DNA of 42,764 nucleotides from Candidatus Aminicenantes bacterium (GTDB lineage Bacteria; Acidobacteriota; Aminicenantia; UBA2199), in NCBI GenBank assembly GCA_011049425.1, contig DSBM01000141.1, forward strand, positions 126,969 through 169,732. Reading direction: 5' to 3'. This document shows, piece after piece, positions 1-7,370 of this stretch; the stretch's first letter is position 1, and every line of letters starts with the position of its first letter. Position numbers and translations under genes: made by a program. The notes beneath the pieces are model-generated. The model ran no database searches, was not told where the DNA came from, and worked only from the letters and a program-made list of their open reading frames with translations.

Positions 1-204
1 AAACAGGTTGAAAACGATATCCACTTTTCCGCGATGAACCCGGTCCTTGATGATCTCCTTGATCAGTTTCTCTGAATTCGGTGTGATACCGGTGCCTTTG
101 AAATTAAGGTCCAGGAACTTGTGATTCAGGGATTTTATGGAAACGGAAAAAGAAAATTCGTTAAAATCGAACCGCCCCTGGGCGAATCCGGTCATGCTTT
201 TCAT
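1..204 (-). CDS. yicC: YicC family protein, N-terminal part (cut by window edge)
   Basis: Reading the minus strand from the ATG at 204 to the window edge gives 68 codons without a stop. The product begins MKSMTGF and continues with SLNHKFLDLNF and, near residue 58, HRGKVDI. These match the start, the SLNHRFLD segment and the RGK segment of the YicC family. E. coli YicC has been reported as an endoribonuclease. The ATG lies three bases after the msbA stop, so the gene is the last visible member of the operon running leftward from 4839. An in-frame ATG three codons later is an alternative start. The C-terminal three quarters lie outside the window. The family call is firm; the exact role in this organism is not visible. 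Confidence 0.85.
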   Translation of the reverse strand, partial: MKSMTGFAQGRFDFNEFSFSVSIKSLNHKFLDLNFKGTGITPNSEKLIKEIIKDRVHRGKVDIVFNLF

Positions 205-207
205 GCG

Positions 208-2019
208 TCACATTATAATGTCCATCTCCGGGAATTGCAAATTATACAGGGAATAGTAGAGTCCGCGACGCTTCAGCAGATCCCGGTGATTACCGGATTC
301 GCGAATACGCCCGTTCTCAATGACCAGGATCATGTCGGCTTCGATAATGGTGGACAGACGATGCGCGATCACAAACGTCGTGCGGCCTTCCATTACCTCC
401 AGCATGGCTTCCTGAATGGCCTTCTCAGATTCCGTATCCAAAGCGGAAGTGGCTTCATCAAAAACCATTATCCGGGGTTGACGGTAAATGGCCCTGGCGA
501 TCAGGATGCGCTGTCGTTGTCCCGTCGATAAAAAGACGCCCCTTTCCCCCACCCGGCTCTCATATCCCTGGGGAAGCTTCTCAATAAAATCAGAAGCGCG
601 GGCGATTCTTGCCGAGCGGCGGATCTCTTCCATACAGGGTTCACCGGACCCATAAGCAATATTGCTGACAATGGTATCATTAAACAGGAACACGTCCTGA
701 GTCACCAGGCCAATATGCCTTCGCAGGGATTCGCGTGTAATCAACGCGATATCTTGATCGTCGATCAGTATCCTGCCACTGTCTGGATCGTAAAAGCGCA
801 TCAGCAAATTCATCAAGGTGGTTTTGCCCGAACCGCTGGCCCCCACCAAAGCCACCACTTCGTTGGGCTGAACCGTGAAACTGACATTGCGGATCACCGC
901 AATGTTGGGGGTATATGCAAAAGAGACGTCGCGAAATTCCACTTTGCCGTTCACCCGGTCCAGGCTCTTGGTTTTGGCTGAGTCTTGTGTGCCGGAGTCG
1001 GTATTCATGATCTCTTGAACCCGTTCATATCCGGCTCTTCCCTGTTGATAATCGTTGTTGGCCTGGGACAATCGCTTAATGGGGTTGTACATCAGGAAAA
1101 GCGCGGCCAGGAAAGACGAAAACTGCCCGGGTGTCATGATACCGTCGACGACACGCTGCATGCCCAGCGTAAAGATAATGGCAGCTACCAGACCTCCCAT
1201 GGTGTGCATTACCGGTGATGCCATTGAGTACACCAGGGCGATGCGGGAGTTGATGCGATAATGCTCATGATTGAGACGGGAAAAGCGCCTGATCTCCTCT
1301 TCTTCCATGTTGTAGGCCTTGACGATTTTGTTTCCCGTCATGGTTTCGGTAAATGCATTGGACAAGCGGCCGACCGCCACCTGAGACTGGACACCCTGTT
1401 TTTTTACGCGCCGGCCGAACAGTGTCAGGAAGAATGTGGCAACCGGCAAAATCATTAACGAAATCAACGACAGAAACCAGTCGTGGAAAAAGATCACCAC
1501 CAGCAGCGCCACCATGGTCAGGCTTTCGCGTACATAGACCGCGAGGGTCTCTGAAACGGCAAACTTGATTTTTTCGATGTCATTGGTCAGGCGAGATACC
1601 AGGTCTCCGGTGCGTGACTTGGATAGGAAATCGATGGACTGGTACATGAGGTTACGATACAGGTTGTCCCGGATATTGCGAACAACCTTTAGACCCAGGG
1701 TTTTCATGAAATACAGGGAAAAAAACTGAAAAACAGCCTGACCGAGAAATGAGACAAAGAGCAGTTGCGGCAATAGCAGCGTCATGCCCCGCCGATCCAC
1801 GTTAAACAGATCCTGGATCCAATTGCGCACCATGTGGCCCTTCTGGGCCATGGCCGCGGTGCCTCCGGCTCCCTGGATAAACAACTCGTCCATCAGCGGT
1901 TGAATGATAAAGGCAAACATGGCGGTGAAAGCCGCCACCAGGGACATGAAAAACAAAGCCAGTATGAAGCGCTTGGAATAAGGGCGAATATGCGCTTTAA
2001 GGGTTAAACCGGCGTTCAT
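208..2019 (-). CDS. msbA: Lipid A/lipid export ABC transporter, fused permease-ATPase (MsbA)
   Basis: 603 residues with the half-transporter layout of MsbA: about six membrane segments in residues 1-320 and an ATP-binding domain from about 355. Visible motifs are Walker A GASGSGKTT (393-401), the Q-loop around VTQD (439-442), the Walker B and catalytic glutamate in MVFDEATSALD (518-528) and the switch histidine H553 in AHRLST. MsbA homodimers flip lipid A core, or related lipids, across the inner membrane. The ABC signature reads LSTGQ (497-501) instead of the usual LSGGQ. The start overlaps the pssA stop by four bases (ATGA), so the two are probably translationally coupled. Placement beside phosphatidylserine synthase fits a lipid role. 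Another lipid substrate cannot be excluded. Confidence 0.88.
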   Translation of the reverse strand: MNAGLTLKAHIRPYSKRFILALFFMSLVAAFTAMFAFIIQPLMDELFIQGAGGTAAMAQKGHMVRNWIQDLFNVDRRGMTLLLPQLLFVSFLGQAVFQFFSLYFMKTLGLKVVRNIRDNLYRNLMYQSIDFLSKSRTGDLVSRLTNDIEKIKFAVSETLAVYVRESLTMVALLVVIFFHDWFLSLISLMILPVATFFLTLFGRRVKKQGVQSQVAVGRLSNAFTETMTGNKIVKAYNMEEEEIRRFSRLNHEHYRINSRIALVYSMASPVMHTMGGLVAAIIFTLGMQRVVDGIMTPGQFSSFLAALFLMYNPIKRLSQANNDYQQGRAGYERVQEIMNTDSGTQDSAKTKSLDRVNGKVEFRDVSFAYTPNIAVIRNVSFTVQPNEVVALVGASGSGKTTLMNLLMRFYDPDSGRILIDDQDIALITRESLRRHIGLVTQDVFLFNDTIVSNIAYGSGEPCMEEIRRSARIARASDFIEKLPQGYESRVGERGVFLSTGQRQRILIARAIYRQPRIMVFDEATSALDTESEKAIQEAMLEVMEGRTTFVIAHRLSTIIEADMILVIENGRIRESGNHRDLLKRRGLYYSLYNLQFPEMDIIM

Positions 2020-2849
2020 CGCGATTTGGAATCTCCAACCGATTCGCTGGTGTCCTTTTCAAGAGATGATTCCCCGGAGGATTCGGATTGATATCGATCA
2101 TACAAACGCACCAGAACAGGAGAAAACATATACACCACGGTCAAGACCGGGATGGTCTGCCTGGGATACATGCTGCCGAAAGCAATCAGTCCGGCAAGAA
2201 CAAAAAGAAAAATCAGACTGTGTCGCGGCTGGATGCCCTTCATGGTTTGGTAGCGAATGTTGGAAATCATCAGGAATGCCACCAACAGAACATACCCGGC
2301 GAACAGCATTACATGCAGCGGCTGAATCGGCGGGCGGTCGAAAATCAGCACGACCGAGAGCACACAGGCCGCCCCCAGCGGAATGGGAATCCCGACAAAC
2401 ATATGCGATTGAGAACTCTTGGAATCCCGCAACATGTTGAAACGGGCCAGGCGCATGATACCCGCGCTGAGAAAGAGAAACCCGACCACCCGGCCGATCT
2501 GGGGATAGGTGTCGTGAAAGCCCCAGACATATACCATCACCGAAGTAACCAGGCCGAAAGTCACGCCATCCACCAGTGTATCCAGCTGCATGCCGAATCG
2601 CGATTCGGTCTTGGTTAAGCGCGCTATCGTGCCGTCAAACCCGTCCATAACCACTGCAATAATCACAAAATATACCGCTTGGGCAAAATCCCGTTTCAGG
2701 ATCTGAAGCAAAGCGAGATACCCAAGCAACAAATTGAAAGTCGTAAACACAGATGGTAGGAATGAAATGCGCACTTTGCGATGGCGCTCATTGGGGAATC
2801 GTTTTTCCTTTCTGCGACCGGCATCATTCCGCTTGGACCTGGGAATCAT
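2016..2849 (-). CDS. pssA: CDP-diacylglycerol-serine O-phosphatidyltransferase
   Basis: 277-residue integral membrane protein with the full CDP-alcohol phosphotransferase signature: D69, D72-G73, A76-R77, G86, D90 and D94, at the standard DxxDGxxAR-x8-GxxxDxxxD spacing. The family transfers a phosphatidyl group from CDP-diacylglycerol to an alcohol. The early position of the motif, after one membrane segment, and about six to eight hydrophobic segments fit the PssA branch, which makes phosphatidylserine, the precursor of phosphatidylethanolamine. The first 27 residues are rich in Arg and Lys and likely cytoplasmic. The start overlaps the upstream small gene by four bases and the stop overlaps msbA by four bases. 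A phosphatidylglycerol-phosphate synthase is the main alternative but fits less well. Confidence 0.87.
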   Translation of the reverse strand: MIPRSKRNDAGRRKEKRFPNERHRKVRISFLPSVFTTFNLLLGYLALLQILKRDFAQAVYFVIIAVVMDGFDGTIARLTKTESRFGMQLDTLVDGVTFGLVTSVMVYVWGFHDTYPQIGRVVGFLFLSAGIMRLARFNMLRDSKSSQSHMFVGIPIPLGAACVLSVVLIFDRPPIQPLHVMLFAGYVLLVAFLMISNIRYQTMKGIQPRHSLIFLFVLAGLIAFGSMYPRQTIPVLTVVYMFSPVLVRLYDRYQSESSGESSLEKDTSESVGDSKSR

Positions 2850-3091
2850 GACTGCCTGTCCAGAGAAGAGTCGATCCGCCTGCGATAGACGCTGATCATG
2901 CGCTGCATGGCGTCTTTTAACTGAAGCTTGCGTTTTTTTATTTCCCGTACCCGGACCTCCTGAATTTCACTGTCGTTTCCCGTTCCGGACAAATCATCAA
3001 GTTGTTGTTGGAATTCCTGGTGTTCAATAAACAAACTCCGGAAAATCCCGTCTTTTTTGATGAGGATATCCTTGATGCGCTGGTCTTCCAT
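2846..3091 (-). CDS. YdcH/DUF465 family small coiled-coil protein
   Basis: 81 residues, almost entirely charged helix. The first half has the pattern I-F-R-x-L-F-I-E-H-Q-E-F seen in DUF465 (YdcH) proteins, where an FxxLxxEHxxL segment is followed by a short break and a KKxKLxLKD segment. Here the second half reads KKRKLQLKDAM (residues 52-62). The family forms small antiparallel helical hairpins; no biochemical role is established. The ATG lies two bases after the stop of the pterin-binding gene and the stop overlaps pssA by four bases, so it is a fixed member of the lipid operon. There is no signal peptide, so it should be cytoplasmic. Confidence 0.75.
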   Translation of the reverse strand: MEDQRIKDILIKKDGIFRSLFIEHQEFQQQLDDLSGTGNDSEIQEVRVREIKKRKLQLKDAMQRMISVYRRRIDSSLDRQS

Positions 3092-3093
3092 GG

Positions 3094-3912
3094 CTACATC
3101 TGCCGTTGCTTGGCTTCCTTTTTGTTGCGGCAGAATTTCAGGTAATTCTGCAGGTTTCGATCCCTGCCGATAATCGACAAAGTGGAAACCGTTGCTTCCT
3201 GGACGGATTTGTCCATCACGTTCAGCACAATGTAATCCAGCCCCCGGGAAATGGCCAGGGATAGAAAATAGGATGTCAGCATAAAACGACGGGGCAATCC
3301 GTATGAAAGGTTGGTCAGGTTGCCGATGGTTTTAACCTGAGGGAAATCCAGCTTAAACAACTCGAGGGTATTGAGAAATGTCTTGCCGTGAGAAAAATTC
3401 TCTTCCAAAGGTTGAATGACCGCATCCAGCAGGATGTTTTTGCGGCTGATGCCTTTGTCCAGAAGGGTATCCACATATCTCTGCGCGATTAACAGGGATT
3501 TTTCCGGGTAAATATCGTTGTCACGTGGATCTTCGCGGGTTAAAGCCACAATGCGTACGGTTTTGTCTGAGGCTTGCATGGCCTTGTGAAGGGTCTCTAT
3601 CTTCTCGGGATTAAACTCAATGTCTCCCACGATAATGTCGTTTCCAGAAATCTCGATGGCCTCAACCAGGGTGGCTGTGTTTTCGCTGCGAACAAAAACC
3701 TTTGCGCCCAGTTCCTCGACAATGGGGATCACTTTGCAGAGGAAGGGTCTTTCCTGGTGCAATAGAGGCATGGCGTTGAGTTCAACATACTCCGCCCCGC
3801 TCTCTAACTGATGCAGGACTTCGCGCCGGATGTATTCCATATCCATTTTGTTCATCTTGTCCAGAACTTTTTTGTTGCCTGAATTCAGTGAGTTGCCGAT
3901 AATGGTGATCAT
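3094..3912 (-). CDS. Pterin-binding (dihydropteroate synthase-like / methyltetrahydrofolate methyltransferase-like) protein
   Basis: 272 residues with the TIM-barrel layout of the pterin-binding family that includes AcsE, MtrH and dihydropteroate synthase: an IIGNSLNSG start, an ELNAM segment (about 49-53) where related enzymes carry a D-x-N motif, VGDI, a LLDAV strand and TIGNLTNLSYGLPRR near residue 200, the position of the GLSN-type loop that holds the conserved pterin-binding asparagine in AcsE. The family binds methyltetrahydrofolate and may transfer its methyl group to a corrinoid. No corrinoid protein lies nearby. It sits 12 bases after the hydroxyacid-dehydrogenase-like gene and two bases before the DUF465 gene. 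A true folP function is less likely because the classical dihydropteroate synthase motifs are missing. Confidence 0.65.
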   Translation of the reverse strand: MITIIGNSLNSGNKKVLDKMNKMDMEYIRREVLHQLESGAEYVELNAMPLLHQERPFLCKVIPIVEELGAKVFVRSENTATLVEAIEISGNDIIVGDIEFNPEKIETLHKAMQASDKTVRIVALTREDPRDNDIYPEKSLLIAQRYVDTLLDKGISRKNILLDAVIQPLEENFSHGKTFLNTLELFKLDFPQVKTIGNLTNLSYGLPRRFMLTSYFLSLAISRGLDYIVLNVMDKSVQEATVSTLSIIGRDRNLQNYLKFCRNKKEAKQRQM

Positions 3913-3924
3913 TGTGCTTGCTTC

Positions 3925-4839
3925 CTAAACATTAAAGAACTCTTTGAGTATTGAAATCACATCATTCCCCGATCGTTTTGAATCGATTCCGGGCATGAAC
4001 ACTTCGCCGCTCACGGGGTAGATTCCACTGATGCCGCGCGCTTTTCTCTCTAATCCCTCGGGAATCGCCTTGATGTCCATAGCCGCTGCAGCCGGCTTTC
4101 CAGCAAGCATGGCATCCAGCAGCGTCGCCGTATTTACAACTCCGGGTGCGGACAAGTCCACCAGGATGCTTAGCGGTCTCATCCTGGAAATAGGTTCCGC
4201 ATCCAACATGTGACGGGTGTCACGAGTCAAGGGCAAATGCAGAGAAATGATGTCCGCCGAGGATAGCAGGTGTGCGAATGAAATTCTTCTGGCTGGAAAA
4301 ACGCATTGAACTTCCTCGATATCGCTGTACAGGATTTCCATTCCCAGGTTGAATGCCCTTTTGCCCACTTCAGAGCCGATCCGTCCGAATCCCACAATAC
4401 CCAGGGTTAATTTCCGTTCAGAACGAAAAGCATCGGGTGTGCTTTGCCCGATATCCTTGCTGGCGTGAAAACAGTGGTAGGCGGGACCGATATGGAAGCG
4501 ACAGGCCATGATCAGTGCCAATGTATAGTCGGCAACTGTTTCAGCGGTGGCAAAAGGAGTGCAACGAACGTCAATTCCCCGGGAACGGGCGTAATCCAGG
4601 TCCATTTCCCCCGCCGTTGTCGCCGGTCGGATCAGGAGACGCAGATTCTCAGTTTGCTGCAGAAATTTCCGGTCAACCGGGATGCGGGCATCCACAACCG
4701 CGGCATCAATGTGGTGCAATTCACCGGCCGTGCATAAATGCGGAATGACCTCCACTTCATGGATCTCAAATTCAGGAACGGTTCTCAGGTCGTCCGCCAT
4801 ACCGGCATCCAATTTTCCCGCCAATAAGACTCTGATCAC
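3925..4839 (-). CDS. D-2-hydroxyacid dehydrogenase-like protein lacking the catalytic triad
   Basis: 304 residues, GTG start, the first gene of the operon. The fold is clearly that of phosphoglycerate dehydrogenase-type D-2-hydroxyacid dehydrogenases: a substrate-domain beginning, TAETVADYTLALIMA (99-113), the dinucleotide-binding GFGRIG (150-155) with an acidic D173 for NAD, and HLPLTRDTRHM (201-211). The three catalytic residues of the family are not where expected. The NTARGG segment reads VDLSAPG (227-233) with no arginine, the E-P segment reads IPEG, and the TPH histidine region reads IYPVSGEVFMPG. The protein may therefore bind NAD without performing the usual reaction, or use different residues. 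It is about 20 residues shorter than typical family members. The pairing with a pterin-binding protein is noteworthy. Confidence 0.7.
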   Translation of the reverse strand: MIRVLLAGKLDAGMADDLRTVPEFEIHEVEVIPHLCTAGELHHIDAAVVDARIPVDRKFLQQTENLRLLIRPATTAGEMDLDYARSRGIDVRCTPFATAETVADYTLALIMACRFHIGPAYHCFHASKDIGQSTPDAFRSERKLTLGIVGFGRIGSEVGKRAFNLGMEILYSDIEEVQCVFPARRISFAHLLSSADIISLHLPLTRDTRHMLDAEPISRMRPLSILVDLSAPGVVNTATLLDAMLAGKPAAAAMDIKAIPEGLERKARGISGIYPVSGEVFMPGIDSKRSGNDVISILKEFFNV

Positions 4840-4901
4840 TCCCGATTACTCCTGTTTTTCAGCCGATTTCGTTACGCCCATTTCGTATTCACAGGGTGAT
4901 G

Positions 4902-4930
4902 AGAATAGCAGAATATCGCCATGGAGTCAA
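4902..4930 (-). promoter_or_regulatory. Sigma-70-type promoter of the dehydrogenase-like...pssA-msbA-yicC operon
   Basis: On the minus strand TTGACT (4925-4930) and TATTCT (4902-4907) are spaced by exactly 17 bases, and a TG precedes the -10 by one base (extended -10). Transcription would start near 4895 and leave a leader of about 55 bases before the GTG at 4839. Confidence 0.7.
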
Positions 4931-4937
4931 GGTAATT

Positions 4938-4952
4938 CGCCGTTTCCCGGCG
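4938..4952. promoter_or_regulatory. Inverted repeat between divergent promoters (possible operator)
   Basis: CGCCG TTTCC CGGCG forms a perfect five-base inverted repeat. It lies just upstream of the -35 box of the leftward operon promoter and about 30 bases upstream of the queF -35 box. It could be a regulator site or only a chance GC-rich palindrome. Confidence 0.25.
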
Positions 4953-4982
4953 TAAATCCCCAGGCTTGACCTCGGCGGGCAC

Positions 4983-5011
4983 TTGAATTGGGTCGGCAAA
5001 TTACGTACACT
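4983..5011 (+). promoter_or_regulatory. Promoter of queF
   Basis: TTGAAT (4983-4988) and TACACT (5006-5011) with a 17-base spacer. The predicted start of transcription is near 5018, giving a leader of about 37 bases with a GGGAG ribosome-binding site before the ATG at 5055. The promoter overlaps an in-frame TTG at 4983, which argues against using that codon as the gene start. Confidence 0.6.
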
Positions 5012-5054
5012 TTTTGCGGCGGAAAACCGATTGGTTTTCAACCGGGAGTTCGGC

Positions 5055-5474
5055 ATGTCCATGAACCGCATTACCGAAGAACTGATAAAGTTGAGGCGTC
5101 CGCAAAGCCATGTAAATCCAGATGTACTGGAGGCATTGCCTTTCCAGCCTCCGGATTCACATACCCGCATCGAGATCTTGAATCCGGAGTTTACATCCCT
5201 CTGCCCCAAAACAGGACTTCCGGATTACGGCACCATCCGCATTCGCTATATCCCCCGGGAAAAGATCGTGGAATTAAAGTCGCTGAAATATTACTTTCTG
5301 CAATACCGCCAGACCGGGATCTTTTACGAGCGCTTGACGCGACTGATCCGCGACCATCTGGTCGCGCTTCTGGATCCGCTGGAGATCGAAGTCGAGGCCA
5401 GGTTTACTCCCCGGGGAGGGTTGTCTTCTACCGTTGTCTCCGTTTATCCGGCCGCATCAGCGGAATCACGCTGA
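5055..5474 (+). CDS. queF: NADPH-dependent 7-cyano-7-deazaguanine (preQ0) reductase
   Basis: 139 residues of the short, single-domain QueF class. Visible are the catalytic cysteine C50 in EFTSLCPKTG, the conserved D57 in PDYG, the QueF signature ELKSLKYY (73-80), the E92 region (YRQTGIFYE) used for substrate binding and FTPRGG (117-122). The enzyme reduces the nitrile of preQ0 to preQ1 for queuosine tRNA modification. The histidine often found before the substrate-binding glutamate is a tyrosine here. I chose the ATG at 5055 because GGGAG lies six bases upstream and the promoter covers the earlier in-frame TTG. The gene ends inside the last codons of the convergent glycosyltransferase (31-base overlap). 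No other queuosine gene is in the window, and no preQ1 riboswitch was recognised. Confidence 0.93.
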   Translation: MSMNRITEELIKLRRPQSHVNPDVLEALPFQPPDSHTRIEILNPEFTSLCPKTGLPDYGTIRIRYIPREKIVELKSLKYYFLQYRQTGIFYERLTRLIRDHLVALLDPLEIEVEARFTPRGGLSSTVVSVYPAASAESR

Positions 5475-6661
5475 TTGGATTTTTTTTGATTTCCCGCAAG
5501 CATGGCAAACACTTGATTGTACTTACGCCGGATCTCGGGCCATGCATAGTGATCCAGGAAAAAGCGCCGCCCGTTTTCACCCAGTTTTTTTCGCAGGCAT
5601 TCATTTTCGCCGAGTCGCTCCCATATGGCAATGAACTCAGCGTAATTGGTGTACCACAGCCCCGCATTGCTGCGCAGGCACTGCCCGCGCAACACTTCGG
5701 TGCGCCCATTTGCCATGACGGGCTTTCCCAGCGCCCACGCCTCCAGCGCCACCATGGATAAAGACTCAAACTGCGACGGGTTGATGAGGAATGCACTTCC
5801 TTTCAAGGCATTGAATTTTTCCCCGTCCGGCATGAACCCCAGGTAGTGAATGCGGGGATGATCCGGAACCGGAATCCAGGCCTTGCCGATCAGAACGAGA
5901 TGGAATTCATTTTTGGTTTGATTTTGCATGCGCAGAAAGAAATCCAGGAGTTCGGGCACGCCTTTGTTTTCATCCAGACGCCCGATATACAACGCATAAG
6001 GCGCCTGGATCTCATGGCGGCGCAAAAAACCGGCTACGTCAAAGCGCTCAGGAATCTCCGAACCCACCCCCACGATCAGGCCCGGTACATGCTGGTTGTC
6101 GGATACAAGATTGATCAGGAACTTCTCTTCGTGTGAATTGTACACAATGGCCCCCGGCAAACGAAAGGTGTTTCGAAACAATCGCAGGTAGAGTACCGGA
6201 TCATGCTCAGCCGTGGGCACCAGGATGGTCTTATCGCGAAAGCGGCTTATTCCGTGCCAGGAATGATAATAGCGGTAAGAAAAAAAAATAAACCAATCAA
6301 ATTCGGTTGCACGGGTTTGCAGGGTATCCAATAACTTGGGAACCAGCGGACCTTCCTCTTCAAGCCAGCGCATCTCATCTTCCATGCTGTGTTCCTGCTC
6401 AAATACCCGGGCTTGAATTTGTCCAAAGCGATGGGGATCCCGTTCGCGTTCAACCGTAAAACGGTGAACCGGAATACCATTTATCTTGCAAATGCCGGCG
6501 GGGTAATGGTGCTCCCAGGTGACGTAATCCAAGGCGGTGGTGGTAAATACTTCTACTTCCACATCCCCGCGGATCTTTTCCGCGATCAGTCGCGCATGGT
6601 ATTCCGCTCCACCGTTGATCTCGATACCGTAGCGCTGCACAACGATGCCGACCTTGTACAT
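5444..6661 (-). CDS. Glycosyltransferase family 4 (GT-B fold)
   Basis: 405 residues from the ATG at 6661. The N-terminus YKVGIVVQRYG...GGAEYHARLIAE is the nucleotide-free half of a GT-B enzyme with the GGAE loop. The C-terminal half has YIGRLDENKGVPELL (225-239) and the retaining GT4 motif E-x7-E (E299 and E307) in FESLSMVALEAWALGKPV. Such enzymes transfer sugars from nucleotide-sugars to lipids or polysaccharides; the donor and acceptor cannot be read from the sequence. An in-frame GTG at 6715 would lie upstream of the likely promoter, so 6661 is preferred. The gene stands alone, flanked by convergent queF and a divergent pilin-like gene. The C-terminal 12 residues are polar and unstructured. 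Confidence 0.85.
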   Translation of the reverse strand: MYKVGIVVQRYGIEINGGAEYHARLIAEKIRGDVEVEVFTTTALDYVTWEHHYPAGICKINGIPVHRFTVERERDPHRFGQIQARVFEQEHSMEDEMRWLEEEGPLVPKLLDTLQTRATEFDWFIFFSYRYYHSWHGISRFRDKTILVPTAEHDPVLYLRLFRNTFRLPGAIVYNSHEEKFLINLVSDNQHVPGLIVGVGSEIPERFDVAGFLRRHEIQAPYALYIGRLDENKGVPELLDFFLRMQNQTKNEFHLVLIGKAWIPVPDHPRIHYLGFMPDGEKFNALKGSAFLINPSQFESLSMVALEAWALGKPVMANGRTEVLRGQCLRSNAGLWYTNYAEFIAIWERLGENECLRKKLGENGRRFFLDHYAWPEIRRKYNQVFAMLAGNQKKSNQRDSADAAG

Positions 6662-6670
6662 GATTTTGTC

Positions 6671-6697
6671 ATTATACCACAGCAGACCCGCAGTCAA
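6671..6697 (-). promoter_or_regulatory. Extended -10 promoter of the GT4 gene
   Basis: On the minus strand an extended -10, TGGTATAAT, has its hexamer at 6671-6676, with TTGACT at 6692-6697 at a short 15-base spacing. The -10 ends only nine bases before the ATG at 6661, so the transcript would have almost no leader. Confidence 0.5.
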
Positions 6698-6779
6698 AAT
6701 GACAATAATCGTCACTACACGCCAACCCTGGCCAGCAGATTTTCTTTGAATTGCCCGATATAATTGATGAATCCTTAAT

Positions 6780-6795
6780 TGGCCGAAAAATTGCT
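6780..6795 (+). promoter_or_regulatory. Sigma-54 (RpoN) promoter of the pilin-like gene
   Basis: TGGCCGAAAAATTGCT matches the -24/-12 pattern TGGC-N7-TTGCW, with the GG and GC elements at the correct distance. Transcription would begin near 6806, leaving a leader of about 22 bases that carries AAGGAG before the GTG at 6828. GTCA/TGAC half-sites at 6668-6671, 6693-6696, 6700-6703 and 6711-6714 could be part of an upstream activator region. PilR, a sigma-54 activator, is encoded at 10400-11794. Confidence 0.72.
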
Positions 6796-6827
6796 GGAAT
6801 AGGTTGATCCGCTAAGGAGTCATAACT

Positions 6828-7295
6828 GTGACCAAGCGCAACCGTGGATTCACCTTGATTGAGTTGTTGATTGTGGTGGCGATCATTGGTATCGTGGCCG
6901 CCCTGGCCGTTCCAAACCTGTTGGTGGCCTTGCAGCGTTCACGTCAAACCGCCACCATGAGCGATATCCGCACCATCGGCCAGGCCGTAACCTCTTACGC
7001 GGCCGATCATGCCGGCGTTCCCAATATTTCAGGTACCGTGGCGGAACTGAACCAGCCCTGGTTCAACAACTACTATCTCAAAACATTTCCCACCCGTGAT
7101 GCCTGGGGATACGCTTTGCGTTACACGGCGGTTGAACTGACTTATTCAATCATTTCGCTGGGGAGGGACGGCCGGACAGGACCGGAACCCCCGACCGATT
7201 TCTACCGGGTAACTGAATTGTGGCAATTCAGTTACGATATCGTGTACTCCAACGGCACATTCACGCAATCTCCCCGGGTGAAAACCGGCAACTAA
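6828..7295 (+). CDS. Type IV pilin / GspG-like pseudopilin
   Basis: 155 residues with a short basic leader (MTKRNRG), a prepilin peptidase site between G7 and F8 and the class III N-terminal helix FTLIELLIVVAIIGIVAALAVPNL with glutamate at position +5. The C-terminal domain is small and contains SLGRDGRTG near residue 110, similar to the calcium-loop region of GspG pseudopilins. The mature protein would be assembled into a pilus or pseudopilus by the PilB/PilC machinery encoded at 13378-17464. The GTG start has AAGGAG eight bases upstream. A sigma-54 promoter precedes it, as is known for pilA genes controlled by PilR. Major pilin and minor pseudopilin cannot be told apart here. Confidence 0.85.
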   Translation: MTKRNRGFTLIELLIVVAIIGIVAALAVPNLLVALQRSRQTATMSDIRTIGQAVTSYAADHAGVPNISGTVAELNQPWFNNYYLKTFPTRDAWGYALRYTAVELTYSIISLGRDGRTGPEPPTDFYRVTELWQFSYDIVYSNGTFTQSPRVKTGN

Positions 7296-7304
7296 GCCGG
7301 GAGT

Positions 7305-7336
7305 AAAAAAAATTGCAACGGTTTCTGCTCGAACCG
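7305..7336 (-). terminator. Weak intrinsic terminator candidate beyond the transglycosylase gene
   Basis: On the minus strand CGGTT (7332-7336) can pair with AACCG (7319-7323), and a run of eight T (7305-7312) follows after six bases. The stem is only five pairs and the spacing to the T-run is loose, so the call is weak. Confidence 0.3.
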
Positions 7337-7370
7337 GAACCGCGACCCGGTCAATGGGCGAACCGGAGGT

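Noticed and set aside
4840-5054. preQ1 riboswitch before queF
   Set aside because: No C-rich hairpin and A-rich tail of the known classes could be recognised; the leader is short.
4988-5761. Long plus-strand open frame across queF and the GT4 end
   Set aside because: It is an out-of-frame shadow: it crosses two well-supported genes, and its translation has no recognisable domain.
7285-7300. Hairpin CCGGC-AACTAA-GCCGG at the end of the pilin gene as a terminator
   Set aside because: On the plus strand it is followed by A residues, not T, and on the minus strand the T-run lies on the wrong side.
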